NCBI RefSeq assembly: GCF_038002345.1
Contig: NZ_JBBOCJ010000001.1
Span: 4,154,001 to 4,218,000, forward strand
DNA length: 64,000 nt
Reading direction: 5' to 3'
Source: Paenibacillus sp. FSL M7-0420
Lineage (GTDB): Bacteria > Bacillota > Bacilli > Paenibacillales > Paenibacillaceae
Part shown: positions 18,888-26,984 of the stretch, piece after piece
Layout of the letters: each line of letters begins with the position of its first letter
How positions within the stretch are numbered: the first letter of the stretch is position 1
The notes under the pieces: generated by a model
Told to the model about the DNA's origin: nothing
Databases searched by the model: none
What the model saw: the letters and a program-made list of their open reading frames with translations, nothing else
Position numbers and translations under genes: made by a program

Positions 18888-21109
18888 ATGCGGTAATCCA
18901 CTCCTTTGTACTCCTGAGGAGCATAATCGGACGGCTTCACCGCAGCAGCGGCCACACTCCGTTCCGGCAATGCCTCCGTACGCATGCTGGACAGCTGATA
19001 ACCTATGCCTTCTACCGCCGTTTTCATCTCCTCGCGGCGGCCCTCCAGCAGCTCCAGTACCCATGGTTCATCGTTATGCAGCTTCAGGCTGACGATGCGG
19101 TCGACCACCTGTACATCGACCATCGTCTGGCCGAGCTGCTTCATGTCCAAATCGAACCACAAGCGGCAATTCGCCGCGTCGAGTTCCCCTTTGCTGCCGC
19201 GCCGCGACTGGATCTGGACGGAGGCCGTCTCCCGTCCATCCGGACCATGCAGCGGCAGGAACATCGTCACCTGCGCGAACGGCGCGGTGCGGTCTGTATT
19301 CAGCAGCAGCTGCTGGCCTGTCAGCTGCTGCACCAGCTGGCCCGCGGCTTCCTTCACCGCGGGCGGGGTCTCGCTGCTGCCCAGTACCTGCAGCAGCACG
19401 CCCTTGAGCGTACCGGCGGCATCTTCTGCGCCGCCGGACGCTGCCTGCGCGGCGGCGGTGTGCGCCCCGCCGCCGCGCAGGATCTGCTGCTCGTGCTCCG
19501 CACCGAGCAGCTTCAAGATCCGCCCCACCCAGGGGTCTGTCCCCTGGGTGGCAGCGGGTTCCCCCTGCGGCGGCGCAGCCGCAGGGGCTGCACTGCCGCC
19601 CGCCGCGCCGGAGGCGGGCGGCGCTTCGGCGAGCTGCGGCAGAGTGCCGCGCAGCTCGGAGAGCACGCCCTGCAGCTTCGCGAGCAGGGCAGGCCCCGCA
19701 GCGCTCTGCGCCTGCGCGGCAACACCAGCGCCCTCACGCACCCCAGCTGCGATTCCCGCACCTTCACGCGTTCCTGCCGCGTTCCCTGTGCTTTCTCGCA
19801 CTCCAGCTGCGATTCCCGCACCTTCGCGCGCCCCTGCCGCGTTTCCTGCGCTTTCTCGCACTCCAGCTGCGTTCCCCGCACCCTCACGCGCTCCAGCCAC
19901 GCTTCCCGCGCCGTCACGCGCTCCAACCGCGTTCCCCGCTCCTTCACCACGCGTTCCCGCTACAGCACCCGCACCTTCGCGCGCTCCAGCTGTGTTCCCC
20001 GCTCCTTCGCGTGCTCCAGCTGCAATTCCCGCTCCTTCACCACGCGTTCCCGCTACAGCACCCGCTCCTTCACGCGCCCCTGCCGCGTTCCCCGCTCCTT
20101 CACCACGCGTTCCCGCTACAGCACCCGCACCTTCTCGCACTCCAGCTGCGTTACCCGCACCTTCGCGCGTTCCTGCCGCGTTCCCCGCTCCTTCACCACG
20201 CGTTCCCGCTACAGCACCCGATCCAGCCGTATTCCCTGCGCCATCTCGCACTCCCGCCGCATTCCCGCTTCCTGCCGGCTCCGCATCTCCCGCCGGTACT
20301 AATGCAGCTTGTCCATTGGCACTGCCAGCAGCCTGCGAAGTACCCCCATTACCGGTTACTCCTGCCTGAGTATTCACCCCGGCAGCTCCTCCCGGAAGAG
20401 CACCGGCTGCTGGAGTATTAACAGCCAGACCGGCATTCGCTCCGCCTGTCAGCAGCCCTCCCGCAGGTCTGCTATTCCCCGCTCCTTGACCTGATCCGTC
20501 GCCGTCCGCTCCTTGCTGCACCCAAACGTTCAGCGCAGTCTCCAGCTTCGCCAGCAGATCATGCAGCTTCGGTCCGAATACAGCCTGCTGTAGCCCTTTC
20601 ACCGTCTCAGCCGTTACAGGCAAGCCGCGCTTCACTGAGATTACAGCCGCCTCCAGCCACTCTGAAGCAGGGACACCTGGAGGCTTGGCATTCATGACTG
20701 CATCCAGCTTCGCTGCAGTCTCCTTGGTGAAGGCCAGCCCTCCGGCTTGCATCGCTTGAACAATCTCCCGTCCCGCCTTGGAATTGGCAAGTCCAAGCGA
20801 CTCCAGCGCTTCGCCCATACTCTGCGGCGAGACCATAGCCGCCTCCCCCAGAGAGACCGGCTTAAGCACCGGCAAGCCGCCTTCTCCTGGTGCACCCACC
20901 TGCAGGTTCAACGTCTGACCGGCTGCCAGCGGTGTTTCCAGTTCAGCCCGTACCGGCGTTCCCTGAATCTGCACCACAGCTTCTTTTCCGGAATCGGATA
21001 CGCTTAGCACAACGCCGCGAACAACCTGACCTTCCTTAAGCTCTACAGATTTGGCCTCCCCCGCCTTGCTGTCGCCAAGCAAACCGCGAACCAGTGATCC
21101 GATGTTCAT
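18884..21109 (-). CDS. ylqG: FliK-like hook-length-control domain protein with Gly/Ala/Arg repeats (YlqG)
   Basis: The 741-residue protein has three parts. Residues 1-200 carry a small beta-rich start and a helical region. Residues ~282-465 are about 18 tandem units of the form GAG-x-x-AG-x-R-E, 8-11 residues each. Residues ~600-741 resemble the FliK/YlqG C-terminal domain (FLPLHGPDGRETASVQIQ, LWFDLDMKQLGQTMVDVQVV). FliK is the exported ruler that stops hook growth; whether this paralogue measures length is unknown. GGAGG precedes the ATG. Coupled to ylqH by ATGA overlap. Confidence 0.8.
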   Translation of the reverse strand: MNIGSLVRGLLGDSKAGEAKSVELKEGQVVRGVVLSVSDSGKEAVVQIQGTPVRAELETPLAAGQTLNLQVGAPGEGGLPVLKPVSLGEAAMVSPQSMGEALESLGLANSKAGREIVQAMQAGGLAFTKETAAKLDAVMNAKPPGVPASEWLEAAVISVKRGLPVTAETVKGLQQAVFGPKLHDLLAKLETALNVWVQQGADGDGSGQGAGNSRPAGGLLTGGANAGLAVNTPAAGALPGGAAGVNTQAGVTGNGGTSQAAGSANGQAALVPAGDAEPAGSGNAAGVRDGAGNTAGSGAVAGTRGEGAGNAAGTREGAGNAAGVREGAGAVAGTRGEGAGNAAGAREGAGAVAGTRGEGAGIAAGAREGAGNTAGAREGAGAVAGTRGEGAGNAVGARDGAGSVAGAREGAGNAAGVRESAGNAAGAREGAGIAAGVRESTGNAAGTREGAGIAAGVREGAGVAAQAQSAAGPALLAKLQGVLSELRGTLPQLAEAPPASGAAGGSAAPAAAPPQGEPAATQGTDPWVGRILKLLGAEHEQQILRGGGAHTAAAQAASGGAEDAAGTLKGVLLQVLGSSETPPAVKEAAGQLVQQLTGQQLLLNTDRTAPFAQVTMFLPLHGPDGRETASVQIQSRRGSKGELDAANCRLWFDLDMKQLGQTMVDVQVVDRIVSLKLHNDEPWVLELLEGRREEMKTAVEGIGYQLSSMRTEALPERSVAAAAVKPSDYAPQEYKGVDYRI
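19715..20266 (-). repeat. Intragenic minisatellite in ylqG
   Basis: About 18 imperfect units of 24-33 bases encode the GAGxxAGxRE repeats of YlqG. On the plus strand several long blocks such as CACCACGCGTTCCCGCTACA recur four times (around 19950, 20040, 20102 and 20197). Near-identical blocks imply recent duplication, and the copy number is likely to vary between strains without breaking the frame. Confidence 0.85.
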
Positions 21110-21183
21110 GTTGTCCGCCTCCCTTCTTTCTATTTATATCGGTATTTCGTCTTCGTTTGTGATTATCGGGATGATACGCCAAG

Positions 21184-21228
21184 TGGAAACTGCTATGCCA
21201 TCCTTTTAGAGGACGGCACCGTTTCAGC
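21184..21228. repeat. Dispersed palindromic element, family B, copy 3
   Basis: GGAAACTGCTATGCCATCCTT...AGAGGACGGCACCGTTTCAGC lies between rnhB and ylqG and shares the AGGACGG and CCGTTTCAGC blocks with the other family-B copies. Confidence 0.55.
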
Positions 21229-21276
21229 GAGAAATAGAAGGATAATGTAGATGTGAAACTATACATTCTTATATTT

Positions 21277-21909
21277 TTAGAATAAAGACAACTGTTCCTG
21301 CTCGGCAAGAATATTGCCGATGAAGCTGCGCCGGTGCATCGGAGTTACACCCAGTGCCTTGATCTGTTCACGGTGCAGCTTTGTCGCGTATCCTTTATGT
21401 ACTTTGATCCCGTAATCCGGGTATAATTCCTCCCACAAGCCCTCACAGAGCCGGTCACGTGTCACCTTGGCTACAATGGATGCGGCAGCAATCGACTGGC
21501 TGTTGGCATCCCCTTTAATGATGGCACGCTGCGGCAAGGGCAGGTCCACCTTCTCCGCATCAATCAGCATATAGTCCGGCTGCTGGCTTAATCCTTCTAC
21601 CGCCAGGCGCATCGCCAGACGCGAAGCCTGCTTAATGTTAATTTCATCGATTACCGCCGCCTCCACATGCCCTAAGCTTACCGCCAGCGCCTGCTCCATA
21701 ATGGTCTCATACAGAGCATCCCGCTTTTTGGCCGTCAGCTTCTTCGAGTCATCCACACCCTCAATAATCAGCCCCGCCGGCAAAATCACCGCTGCGGCCA
21801 CCACATCTCCGAACAAACAGCCCCGCCCCACTTCATCCACACCTGCGATGTGACGGAAGGATTGTCCCCAGCCTTCTTTTTCATAGCCAAGCATATCTAT
21901 CTCACTCAC
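21277..21909 (-). CDS. rnhB: Ribonuclease HII
   Basis: RNase HII removes ribonucleotides embedded in DNA and RNA primers. The 210-residue protein shows the catalytic DEDD set: IAGVDEVGRGCLFG (residues 22-35), GVDDSKKL (near 51-58), and the later Asp in YMLIDAEKVDL, plus SIAAASIVAKVTRDR. A GTG at 21909 follows GGAGAG; an ATG 15 bases later is an alternative. The rbgA-rnhB-ylqG order equals that of B. subtilis. Confidence 0.95.
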   Translation of the reverse strand: MSEIDMLGYEKEGWGQSFRHIAGVDEVGRGCLFGDVVAAAVILPAGLIIEGVDDSKKLTAKKRDALYETIMEQALAVSLGHVEAAVIDEINIKQASRLAMRLAVEGLSQQPDYMLIDAEKVDLPLPQRAIIKGDANSQSIAAASIVAKVTRDRLCEGLWEELYPDYGIKVHKGYATKLHREQIKALGVTPMHRRSFIGNILAEQEQLSLF

Positions 21910-22260
21910 TGTCTCTCCACCTGCCCATTAAAATTAAAGTAACCCTACATCTATGATCTTCCTACGAATAAATGACAGAATGCGAGTTCCATAAGAACTT
22001 CGAACTTGCGCTCATTTCCATCCAATCCCAGTCTCAGAATTTTAAAATTCTGCACTGAATACAACAATCCCTTCATTAATACTGCGCAAATCCAAAAAAG
22101 TTGTATGAATAACATCATTTCTCTTCCCACAAGCTGCCTTAACGAGGACATTCCTGCATTTCATACAACACTTTTGCTACGCCGCCCCATTCCCCGCCTA
22201 CACGCAAAAAAGAGCCACCCCTCATTCACGGATGGCTCTTCCATTCCATACTACATTCTA
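21910..22260. other. Intergenic region between rbgA and rnhB
   Basis: About 350 bases. It holds the rbgA terminator (22204-22239). The rest is AT-rich; short open frames on both strands have no ribosome site or protein-like composition. In B. subtilis rbgA and rnhB are adjacent, so this spacing is extra. Confidence 0.5.
22204..22239 (-). terminator. Rho-independent terminator after rbgA
   Basis: AGAGCCACC and GGATGGCTCT form a stem followed on the minus strand by TTTTTT. It ends the lepB-rbgA transcript ahead of rnhB. Confidence 0.88.
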
Positions 22261-23124
22261 CTATTCAGGTGTCTCCAGCGTGAAACGTCCAAGCTTCCCT
22301 GCACGAAGCTCATGCAGCAGCGCGCGTGAAGCCTTCTCCAGATCCACCCGGCCGCCGCTCATCAGACAACCGCGCTTACGCCCGACTGCTTCCATAACGG
22401 CCACGATTTCGTCCGGGTTCTCTAAGTCCTCCGGCAGCTTATTGATATCGAAGCGTTCCTGGAACCGGCTTCCGTAATCCTTCACCAGATACTTCACCGC
22501 ATAATAAGCGATATCCTCAATATTCAGGATTTCTTCCTTAATAGCCCCGGTTACTGCCAGCTTATAGCCTACCGTCTGGTCCTCGAACTTCGGCCAGAGA
22601 ATCCCCGGCGTATCCAGCAGTTCCAGACTACCGCCAGTCTTAATCCATTGCTGGCCCTTGGTAACCCCCGGACGGTCACCGGTAATCGCAATATTTTTTC
22701 CAGCCATCCGGTTAATGAGAGTCGATTTGCCTACGTTGGGAATGCCCACAATCAGTGCCCGCATCGCACGCGGATTCATGCCCTTGGCAATTTGCCGGTC
22801 GATCTTGTCCTTCAGCAGCAGCTTCACCTGCTCGGGAATCTCTTTTATCCCGGTGCCAGTAGAAGCATCTACCGGATAGGCAACATGACCCTGCTGCTTG
22901 AAATAAGCCAGCCACTTGCGTGTAGCTTCCGGATCGGCCAGATCTGCTTTGTTTAGAATAATCAGCCTTGGCTTGTCCCGCAAAATATCGTCAATCATCG
23001 GATTACGGCTCGAGATCGGCAGACGGGAATCAAGCAGTTCTATTGCAACATCAATCAGCTTCAGCTTATCCTCGATTTGCCGTCTAGCCCTCGTCATATG
23101 ACCAGGAAACCATTGAATGGCCAA
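22261..23124 (-). CDS. rbgA: Ribosome biogenesis GTPase RbgA (YlqF)
   Basis: RbgA is a circularly permuted GTPase needed for late assembly of the 50S subunit. The order of motifs shows the permutation: G4 LNKADLAD (near residue 60) comes before G1 GIPNVGKST (near 125) and G3 DTPGILWP (near 170). A TTG at 23124, 8 bases after AGGAGG, gives the family start [16 protein letters not shown]; 287 residues. It starts 38 bases after lepB and is probably in its operon. Confidence 0.95.
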   Translation of the reverse strand: MAIQWFPGHMTRARRQIEDKLKLIDVAIELLDSRLPISSRNPMIDDILRDKPRLIILNKADLADPEATRKWLAYFKQQGHVAYPVDASTGTGIKEIPEQVKLLLKDKIDRQIAKGMNPRAMRALIVGIPNVGKSTLINRMAGKNIAITGDRPGVTKGQQWIKTGGSLELLDTPGILWPKFEDQTVGYKLAVTGAIKEEILNIEDIAYYAVKYLVKDYGSRFQERFDINKLPEDLENPDEIVAVMEAVGRKRGCLMSGGRVDLEKASRALLHELRAGKLGRFTLETPE

Positions 23125-23162
23125 TGCCGTCACCTCCTTTGACTTCTGTCAGCTTAAAATAA

Positions 23163-23783
23163 TTAATGATTTATTAATGAGATATTCTTCACCGGCCAGA
23201 AAATAAGGTCTGCACGGCCGACAATATCCCCCAGCGGCACATAACCGATCATCCGGCTGTCCGTACTGTCAGAGCGGTTATCCCCCATTACGAACACATG
23301 GCCTTCCGGCACCTTATTGTCCGTAAACTGCTCATTCGGGAAGTTCTTATTGTTGTACAAAATGTTGTTAGTATGCGCATCATCAATCGCGCTCTGGATA
23401 TACGTCTCGTTCACAGGCTCTCCGTTAACTGTAACGACATCCCCTTCAACTGTGACTGTGTCGCCTGCCACACCAATGACACGTTTAATGAAATCCCGGC
23501 CCTCAGAGGGCACATGGAACACAATGACTTCCCCGCGCTCCGGCTTGCGGATATCGTAGAGAATTTCATTGACAATCACCCGTTCGCCTGTATGGAAGTT
23601 AGGCTTCATGGAAGGGCCGTCTACGATAAACGGTTTGAACAAAAGCCAGCGTATTAGAATAACCAGAACCAATGCAATCGCTATCGCTTTAATCCATTCC
23701 AGGACTTCATTCTTTGGCTTCCGTGGGCTCTGGCCGTTAGAATCAATCACTTCGCCTTGCCCTTGCTGCAAATCCTGCTGCAT
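23163..23783 (-). CDS. lepB: Signal peptidase I
   Basis: Type I signal peptidase cleaves Sec signal peptides at the outer face of the membrane. The 206-residue protein has one membrane helix (AIAIALVLVILIRWLLF, near 34-50), the catalytic Ser in VDGPSMKPNFHTGE, the catalytic Lys in RDFIKRVIGVAGD, and the box GHVFVMGDNRSDSTDSR. Its position between rplS and rbgA is usual for Paenibacillus and other Bacillales. A good promoter lies 34 bases upstream. Confidence 0.96.
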   Translation of the reverse strand: MQQDLQQGQGEVIDSNGQSPRKPKNEVLEWIKAIAIALVLVILIRWLLFKPFIVDGPSMKPNFHTGERVIVNEILYDIRKPERGEVIVFHVPSEGRDFIKRVIGVAGDTVTVEGDVVTVNGEPVNETYIQSAIDDAHTNNILYNNKNFPNEQFTDNKVPEGHVFVMGDNRSDSTDSRMIGYVPLGDIVGRADLIFWPVKNISLINH

Positions 23784-23816
23784 AGTTCACCGTCCTCTCC
23801 AATAATTGTTATCTCC

Positions 23817-23845
23817 ACTATACAATACAAAAAAGCTCCTGCCAA
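23817..23845 (-). promoter_or_regulatory. Predicted SigA promoter of lepB-rbgA
   Basis: On the minus strand TTGGCA (23845-23840) and TATAGT (23822-23817) are 17 bases apart, just upstream of lepB. The -35 overlaps the foot of a hairpin ending in TTTTTT, so the terminator of the rplS unit and this promoter overlap. Confidence 0.65.
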
Positions 23846-23886
23846 AAACTCCCCCGCGATTACTCCTTCAGGAGGCCTTTTCGGAG
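23828..23886 (-). terminator. Possible terminator between rplS and lepB
   Basis: On the minus strand GGCCTCCTG and CAGGAGC bracket a ~30-base loop and are followed by TTTTTT. It is the third hairpin in a row after rplS. Confidence 0.5.
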
Positions 23887-23918
23887 AAGCTGTTCCTAAG
23901 GCACATATGTCTAAAAAA

Positions 23919-23968
23919 CCCACAAAGTAATGTTTTAACTTCGATGCTTAGTCAGGTACTTTGCGGGG
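23919..23968 (-). repeat. Dispersed palindromic element, family A, copy 2
   Basis: This copy shares CCCACAAAGT, CTTCGATG and CAGGTACTTTGCGGGGA with copy 1 at 11429-11479. On the minus strand the hairpin is followed directly by TTTTTT, which gives it a terminator-like end. It lies downstream of the rplS terminator. Confidence 0.7.
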
Positions 23969-24000
23969 ATCCACAATTCTGTAATCACAAGAAATAAACG

Positions 24001-24026
24001 AAAGGGGCTTGAATTCAAGCCCCTTT
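24001..24026 (-). terminator. Palindromic terminator after rplS
   Basis: A perfect 26-base palindrome with arms AAAGGGGCTTGAA and TTCAAGCCCCTTT lies 15 bases after the rplS stop, followed by a T-rich stretch on the minus strand. Confidence 0.75.
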
Positions 24027-24040
24027 CCTTTGTCACTATT

Positions 24041-24385
24041 CTAGCGACGAATTTCTTTAATTCTTGCAGCTTTACCGCGCAGGTCACGAAGATAGTACAG
24101 CTTCGCACGACGCACTTTACCACGGCGAGCCACTTCGATTTTCTCGAGTTTAGGGGAGTTGACTGGGAATGTTCTTTCCACACCAACACCATAAGAGATT
24201 TTACGAACCGTAAAAGTCTCACCGATACCGCCGCCGCGACGTTTGATTACAACGCCTTCGAACAGCTGGATACGCTCACGAGTTCCTTCGATAACTTTTA
24301 CATGCACCTTCAAAGTGTCACCCGGGCGAAAACTCGGGATATCTGTACGAAGTTGCTCTTGTGTAATTGCTTGTAGGATATTCAT
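24041..24385 (-). CDS. rplS: Ribosomal protein L19
   Basis: L19 is a 50S subunit protein at the interface with the 30S subunit. The ATG at 24385 is preceded by AAGGAGGAAG and gives [19 protein letters not shown], 114 residues; further upstream codons are leader RNA. Conserved signatures [13 protein letters not shown] and the Arg-rich C terminus ([16 protein letters not shown]) are clear. It has its own promoter and a structured leader, so it is separately controlled from the trmD operon. Confidence 0.97.
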   Translation of the reverse strand: MNILQAITQEQLRTDIPSFRPGDTLKVHVKVIEGTRERIQLFEGVVIKRRGGGIGETFTVRKISYGVGVERTFPVNSPKLEKIEVARRGKVRRAKLYYLRDLRGKAARIKEIRR

Positions 24386-24408
24386 TAAGGACTTCCTCCT
24401 TCCGTACA

Positions 24409-24467
24409 GGTGTTCTTGCCTCTTCCGGAGAGCCATTGCTCTCCCTCATTATCCGCAGAGGACCACC
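24409..24467 (-). ncRNA. Ribosomal protein L19 leader (predicted)
   Basis: On the minus strand the rplS 5' UTR folds as nested helices: GGTG with CACC outside, then CCTCT with AGAGG, then GGAGAGC with GCTCTCC around an AATG loop. L19 leaders with stacked helices are known in Bacilli and are thought to mediate autoregulation by L19. The promoter lies just upstream (24489-24517). Confidence 0.65.
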
Positions 24468-24488
24468 GTATTCCACACAACAGAAGTA

Positions 24489-24517
24489 ATTTTATCATAA
24501 AAGACAGGTTCATGCAA
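24489..24517 (-). promoter_or_regulatory. Predicted SigA promoter of rplS
   Basis: TTGCAT (24517-24512) and TAAAAT (24494-24489) are separated by 17 bases on the minus strand. Transcription would begin near 24482, giving a leader of about 97 bases that contains the predicted L19 element. Confidence 0.7.
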
Positions 24518-24531
24518 CATATATTTATTCA

Positions 24532-24834
24532 TTAAAGCGGCAGCATATCCCGTTTCTTCGCCTTCACCTTGCAATCCTTGCAGAGTCCGACCACACTTCC
24601 GTCATCCTGGGCATAAAAAACCAGCTTGCCGTTCTTCTTCTTACAGGAGGAGCACTGCTGATCCGCAGCATTCTGCTTGGCTTTACGGTGCCCTTCCATA
24701 GAAATCACATTACTGGCCTTCCCTTGCTTCGGCGCTTCAGACTGATCTTGGCTCATCCGGCTGCGGTACACGGTATAGACAACTGCACCCACCAACACAA
24801 CGATCAGGAATGCTGCATACTGCATTTGGCTCAT
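24532..24834 (-). CDS. Small membrane-anchored zinc-ribbon protein of unknown function
   Basis: A 100-residue protein with an N-terminal membrane helix (FLIVVLVGAVVYTVYRS, residues 9-25), a polar linker, and a C-terminal zinc-ribbon-like pair CSSCKKK and CKDCKVK. AGAGGGG precedes the ATG. I do not recognise the family. It lies immediately upstream of the rplS promoter on the same strand, with no shared operon evident. Confidence 0.7.
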   Translation of the reverse strand: MSQMQYAAFLIVVLVGAVVYTVYRSRMSQDQSEAPKQGKASNVISMEGHRKAKQNAADQQCSSCKKKNGKLVFYAQDDGSVVGLCKDCKVKAKKRDMLPL

Positions 24835-25104
24835 CCGCCCCTCTGACTTGTTCAGTCAAAATAGTAAACAGACCGTCTCCCGGGTCTGCTTCCGTGCCGG
24901 CCCTCCAGCTGTCACATTTCATTCTTCCGGTCCTTCATCTAACGACAGTGTACCATAATGCCTCTCTAAAATGTAGTAGCTAAGCTTACTGGACTATAGT
25001 CCAGTAGAACAACCCGCCGCCAGGCTGTTATCCAGTGTTTTCCCATAATATATAATACTGAGTATACATAAGCAAATAATCATGCCTTTAGGAGGGCCTA
25101 TATA

Positions 25105-26052
25105 ATGAAGAAACATCACAGCACAGCAATTATTGCAGCAATGGCCGTATTTTCTATTGCACTTACCGGTTGCCGGGAGCTTCCCGGCAAGGAAGCGGCG
25201 GATAACCAGCTGGAGCAGACGATCTCCAGCAGCTTCACCCAGGAAGCGGCAGAAGCTGTGAAGCAAAGTCTCAGCGATGCCAGTGCTGCTGTCGGTGACG
25301 CCACCCTGAACATAGCAGGCAGGATTGAAGAGCAAATAAACAGCAACGGAATCAGCCGGGAGTTCTCCACCTCCTTGCCTATTGCTTCTGCTTCCGTCCT
25401 TAAGCTGGATAATGCGGTGGGGGAAGTCGCAGTAGTGCCCGCTTCAGGTGACGAGATTACTGTCCAGGCCACCGTCATTGTCCATGAACAGACAGGCCAC
25501 AAGCTGGTATCCGGTGTGCTGGATCATACTGAGATTTCTATTGAACATAAAGGAGACGCTCTAATCGTCTCTGCTCATGGCGAAGGCAATTCGAAGAGGA
25601 ATCTCTGGGTATGGGCGCAGCATGAGTATGGTGATTCCAACTTCAGCATTAATTATGTAATCGGGATTCCAGAGACCGTTGACCGGTTTGAGATTGATAA
25701 TAATGTAGGCACCGTCCAGCTCCGCGGGCTTGAGGGGACTTTTGAGATTAACAGCAATGTCGGCAGCATCATCCTTCAAGACACCGTGTTCACAGGCAAA
25801 TCCAGTGTGCAGTCAAATACGGGGAGTATTGAGCTTGGGGTATCCAGTATGACAAAGGGCAGCAGCCTCAAGGCCAAGAGCGATATTGGAAGAATCTCCG
25901 CCGATCTGTCAGCATCAACCGCATGTACGGTCAAAGCCAGCAGTGAGCTCGGCCACATCTCCGGCGCCGACAACGGTACATCGAAGGATTATAACGGCGG
26001 CGGTCCGCTGGTATCGCTAACCACGCAGATCGGAGCCATATCTGTTAAGTAG
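25105..26052 (+). CDS. Lipoprotein with DUF4097-like beta-helix domain
   Basis: A 315-residue secreted lipoprotein: signal peptide with lipobox ALTGC (Cys at residue 23), a helical stretch to ~85, then repeating beta strands with the pattern VGTVQL, VGSIIL, TGSIEL, IGRISA, LGHISG that is characteristic of DUF4097/head-GIN-type beta helices. Such proteins sit on the outer face of the membrane; the role is unknown. GGAGGG precedes the ATG. Monocistronic, with a bidirectional terminator after it. Confidence 0.75.
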   Translation: MKKHHSTAIIAAMAVFSIALTGCRELPGKEAADNQLEQTISSSFTQEAAEAVKQSLSDASAAVGDATLNIAGRIEEQINSNGISREFSTSLPIASASVLKLDNAVGEVAVVPASGDEITVQATVIVHEQTGHKLVSGVLDHTEISIEHKGDALIVSAHGEGNSKRNLWVWAQHEYGDSNFSINYVIGIPETVDRFEIDNNVGTVQLRGLEGTFEINSNVGSIILQDTVFTGKSSVQSNTGSIELGVSSMTKGSSLKAKSDIGRISADLSASTACTVKASSELGHISGADNGTSKDYNGGGPLVSLTTQIGAISVK

Positions 26053-26070
26053 ATCATTCTATAGTCACGC

Positions 26071-26108
26071 AAAAAGCGGGCCTTCCTGATTTCCAGGAGC
26101 CCACTTTT
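26071..26108. terminator. Bidirectional terminator
   Basis: AAAAAGCGGGC...GCCCACTTTTT lies between convergent genes (the lipoprotein and the Sm-like gene) and has A/T runs on both sides, so it can serve both strands. Confidence 0.8.
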
Positions 26109-26127
26109 TGTGTTGTTCAGGCTATCG

Positions 26128-26385
26128 TCAGATTAACGCAATTGCCAGAAGCGTGAACAGGCTTAAGGTCAGGATCTGGCTGCCGTAGCCATAGTATCCG
26201 CCATAATAGTTACCTGCGCCGCCCGGATAGAAGGCCGAAGTTTGCATTCTGCCATTGCCCTTTGTTTTCAGATACACATTATTCCGGTCCACATCCACAA
26301 TAATTCCTTCATGGCGTTTGCCGTCTGTAGTCATAATGCGTACACGCTTATCCTTGCAATGGAGACAATTATAATAAGCTTCCAT
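26128..26385 (-). CDS. Small Sm-like protein with Gly/Tyr linker and hydrophobic tail
   Basis: An 85-residue protein. Residues 11-40 (RVRIMTTDGKRHEGIIVDVD and on to NNVYLK) follow the Sm1 pattern of LSm/Hfq folds: alternating hydrophobics, Asp-Gly, a second Gly, Asp and Asn. A Gly/Tyr-rich linker (GGAGNYYGGYYGYG) and a hydrophobic C terminus (LTLSLFTLLAIALI) follow. A Cys pair, CLHC, is near the N terminus. A paralogue with the same layout is at 43705-44073. RNA binding is inferred from the pattern only. Confidence 0.75.
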   Translation of the reverse strand: MEAYYNCLHCKDKRVRIMTTDGKRHEGIIVDVDRNNVYLKTKGNGRMQTSAFYPGGAGNYYGGYYGYGSQILTLSLFTLLAIALI

Positions 26386-26483
26386 CTGCTGTTTCCTCCT
26401 TAATCGTGGTTCTGTATCTTATGAGGGGAGGGATAAGCCGGTAACGGCTATCGTCACGCAGCAATTGTCTATATGTAAAATAG

Positions 26484-26580
26484 TTGTGAAATGAAGAACT
26501 TGTGAACATTGTGTATCAATTTTGTGTAAAAAGGGGTAATATTAAAGTAACAAAATTAATTAAACGCTTACGGTTGTGAA
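26484..26580 (+). promoter_or_regulatory. Cluster of TTGTGNA repeats upstream of a small membrane protein gene
   Basis: TTGTGAA occurs at 26484, 26500 and 26574, and TTGTGTA at 26509 and 26522. The spacing of the first two is 16 bases. TTTGTGAAT-type repeats are bound by the ResD response regulator in B. subtilis, so this may be an oxygen- or NO-responsive control region, but I infer this from the motif only. Confidence 0.4.
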
Positions 26581-26613
26581 CAATCTTCTACAATCCAAAA
26601 GGAGGCAGGAATC

Positions 26614-26808
26614 ATGAGTACAGCAGGCAGACGTTTTATTAATGAAGGAGTACTGCGGATCGCCTGGTTTATCATTTTCGCTTCGCTCACCTACACGGTG
26701 CGCAATTATACTTGGGCCATTGTATTGCTTATGGTTGTTGCCTTGTATTCACTGGTCACGGGAGTTATCATGCTTACCCGCCGGGATGGAGACAGGGGCA
26801 GGTTTTAG
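26614..26808 (+). CDS. Small two-helix membrane protein
   Basis: A 64-residue protein with AAAGGAGG upstream of its ATG. Two membrane helices are visible (LRIAWFIIFASLTYTV and AIVLLMVVALYSLVTGVIML) with a basic C-terminal tail RRDGDRGRF. It resembles the many short inner-membrane proteins of the DUF2892 kind, though I cannot assign it. A strong terminator follows, and a cluster of TTGTGNA repeats precedes it. Confidence 0.75.
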   Translation: MSTAGRRFINEGVLRIAWFIIFASLTYTVRNYTWAIVLLMVVALYSLVTGVIMLTRRDGDRGRF

Positions 26809-26841
26809 CTTAACCGCACACACGGGCCTTATCACCTAAAT

Positions 26842-26888
26842 AAAAACACTTCCTACAGAGCGTGATGCGCTGACGGAAGTGTTTTTTT
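26842..26888 (+). terminator. Rho-independent terminator
   Basis: AAACACTTCC...GGAAGTGTTT with inner pairing CAG-CG/CG-CTG and a run of seven T. It ends the small membrane protein transcript and lies just before the tRNA gene on the other strand. Confidence 0.9.
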
Positions 26889-26910
26889 GCGTTACACGAA
26901 AACGGTAAAA

Positions 26911-26984
26911 TCGGAGTAACAGGATTTGAACCTGCGACCTCACCCACCCCAAGGGTGCGCGCTACCAGGCTGCGCTATACCCCG
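26911..26984 (-). tRNA. tRNA-Pro (anticodon GGG)
   Basis: A 74-base cloverleaf reads on the minus strand: acceptor CGGGGTA with TACTCCG, D arm GCGC..GCGC, anticodon stem CACCC with GGGTG around the loop TTGGGGT (anticodon GGG), T arm GCAGG TTCAAAT CCTGT. The 3' CCA is not encoded. It decodes CCC and CCU. It stands alone, not in a tRNA cluster. Confidence 0.93.

Noticed and set aside
19005..20369. 454-residue Ala/Pro/Ser-rich plus-strand frame
   Set aside because: It is the antisense shadow of the ylqG repeats; composition is due to the minisatellite.
21951..22151. 66-residue minus-strand frame
   Set aside because: No ribosome binding site; sequence not protein-like in context.
24001..24026. 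Operator rather than terminator
   Set aside because: The perfect palindrome lies 15 bases after rplS with T-rich flank, which fits a terminator better.
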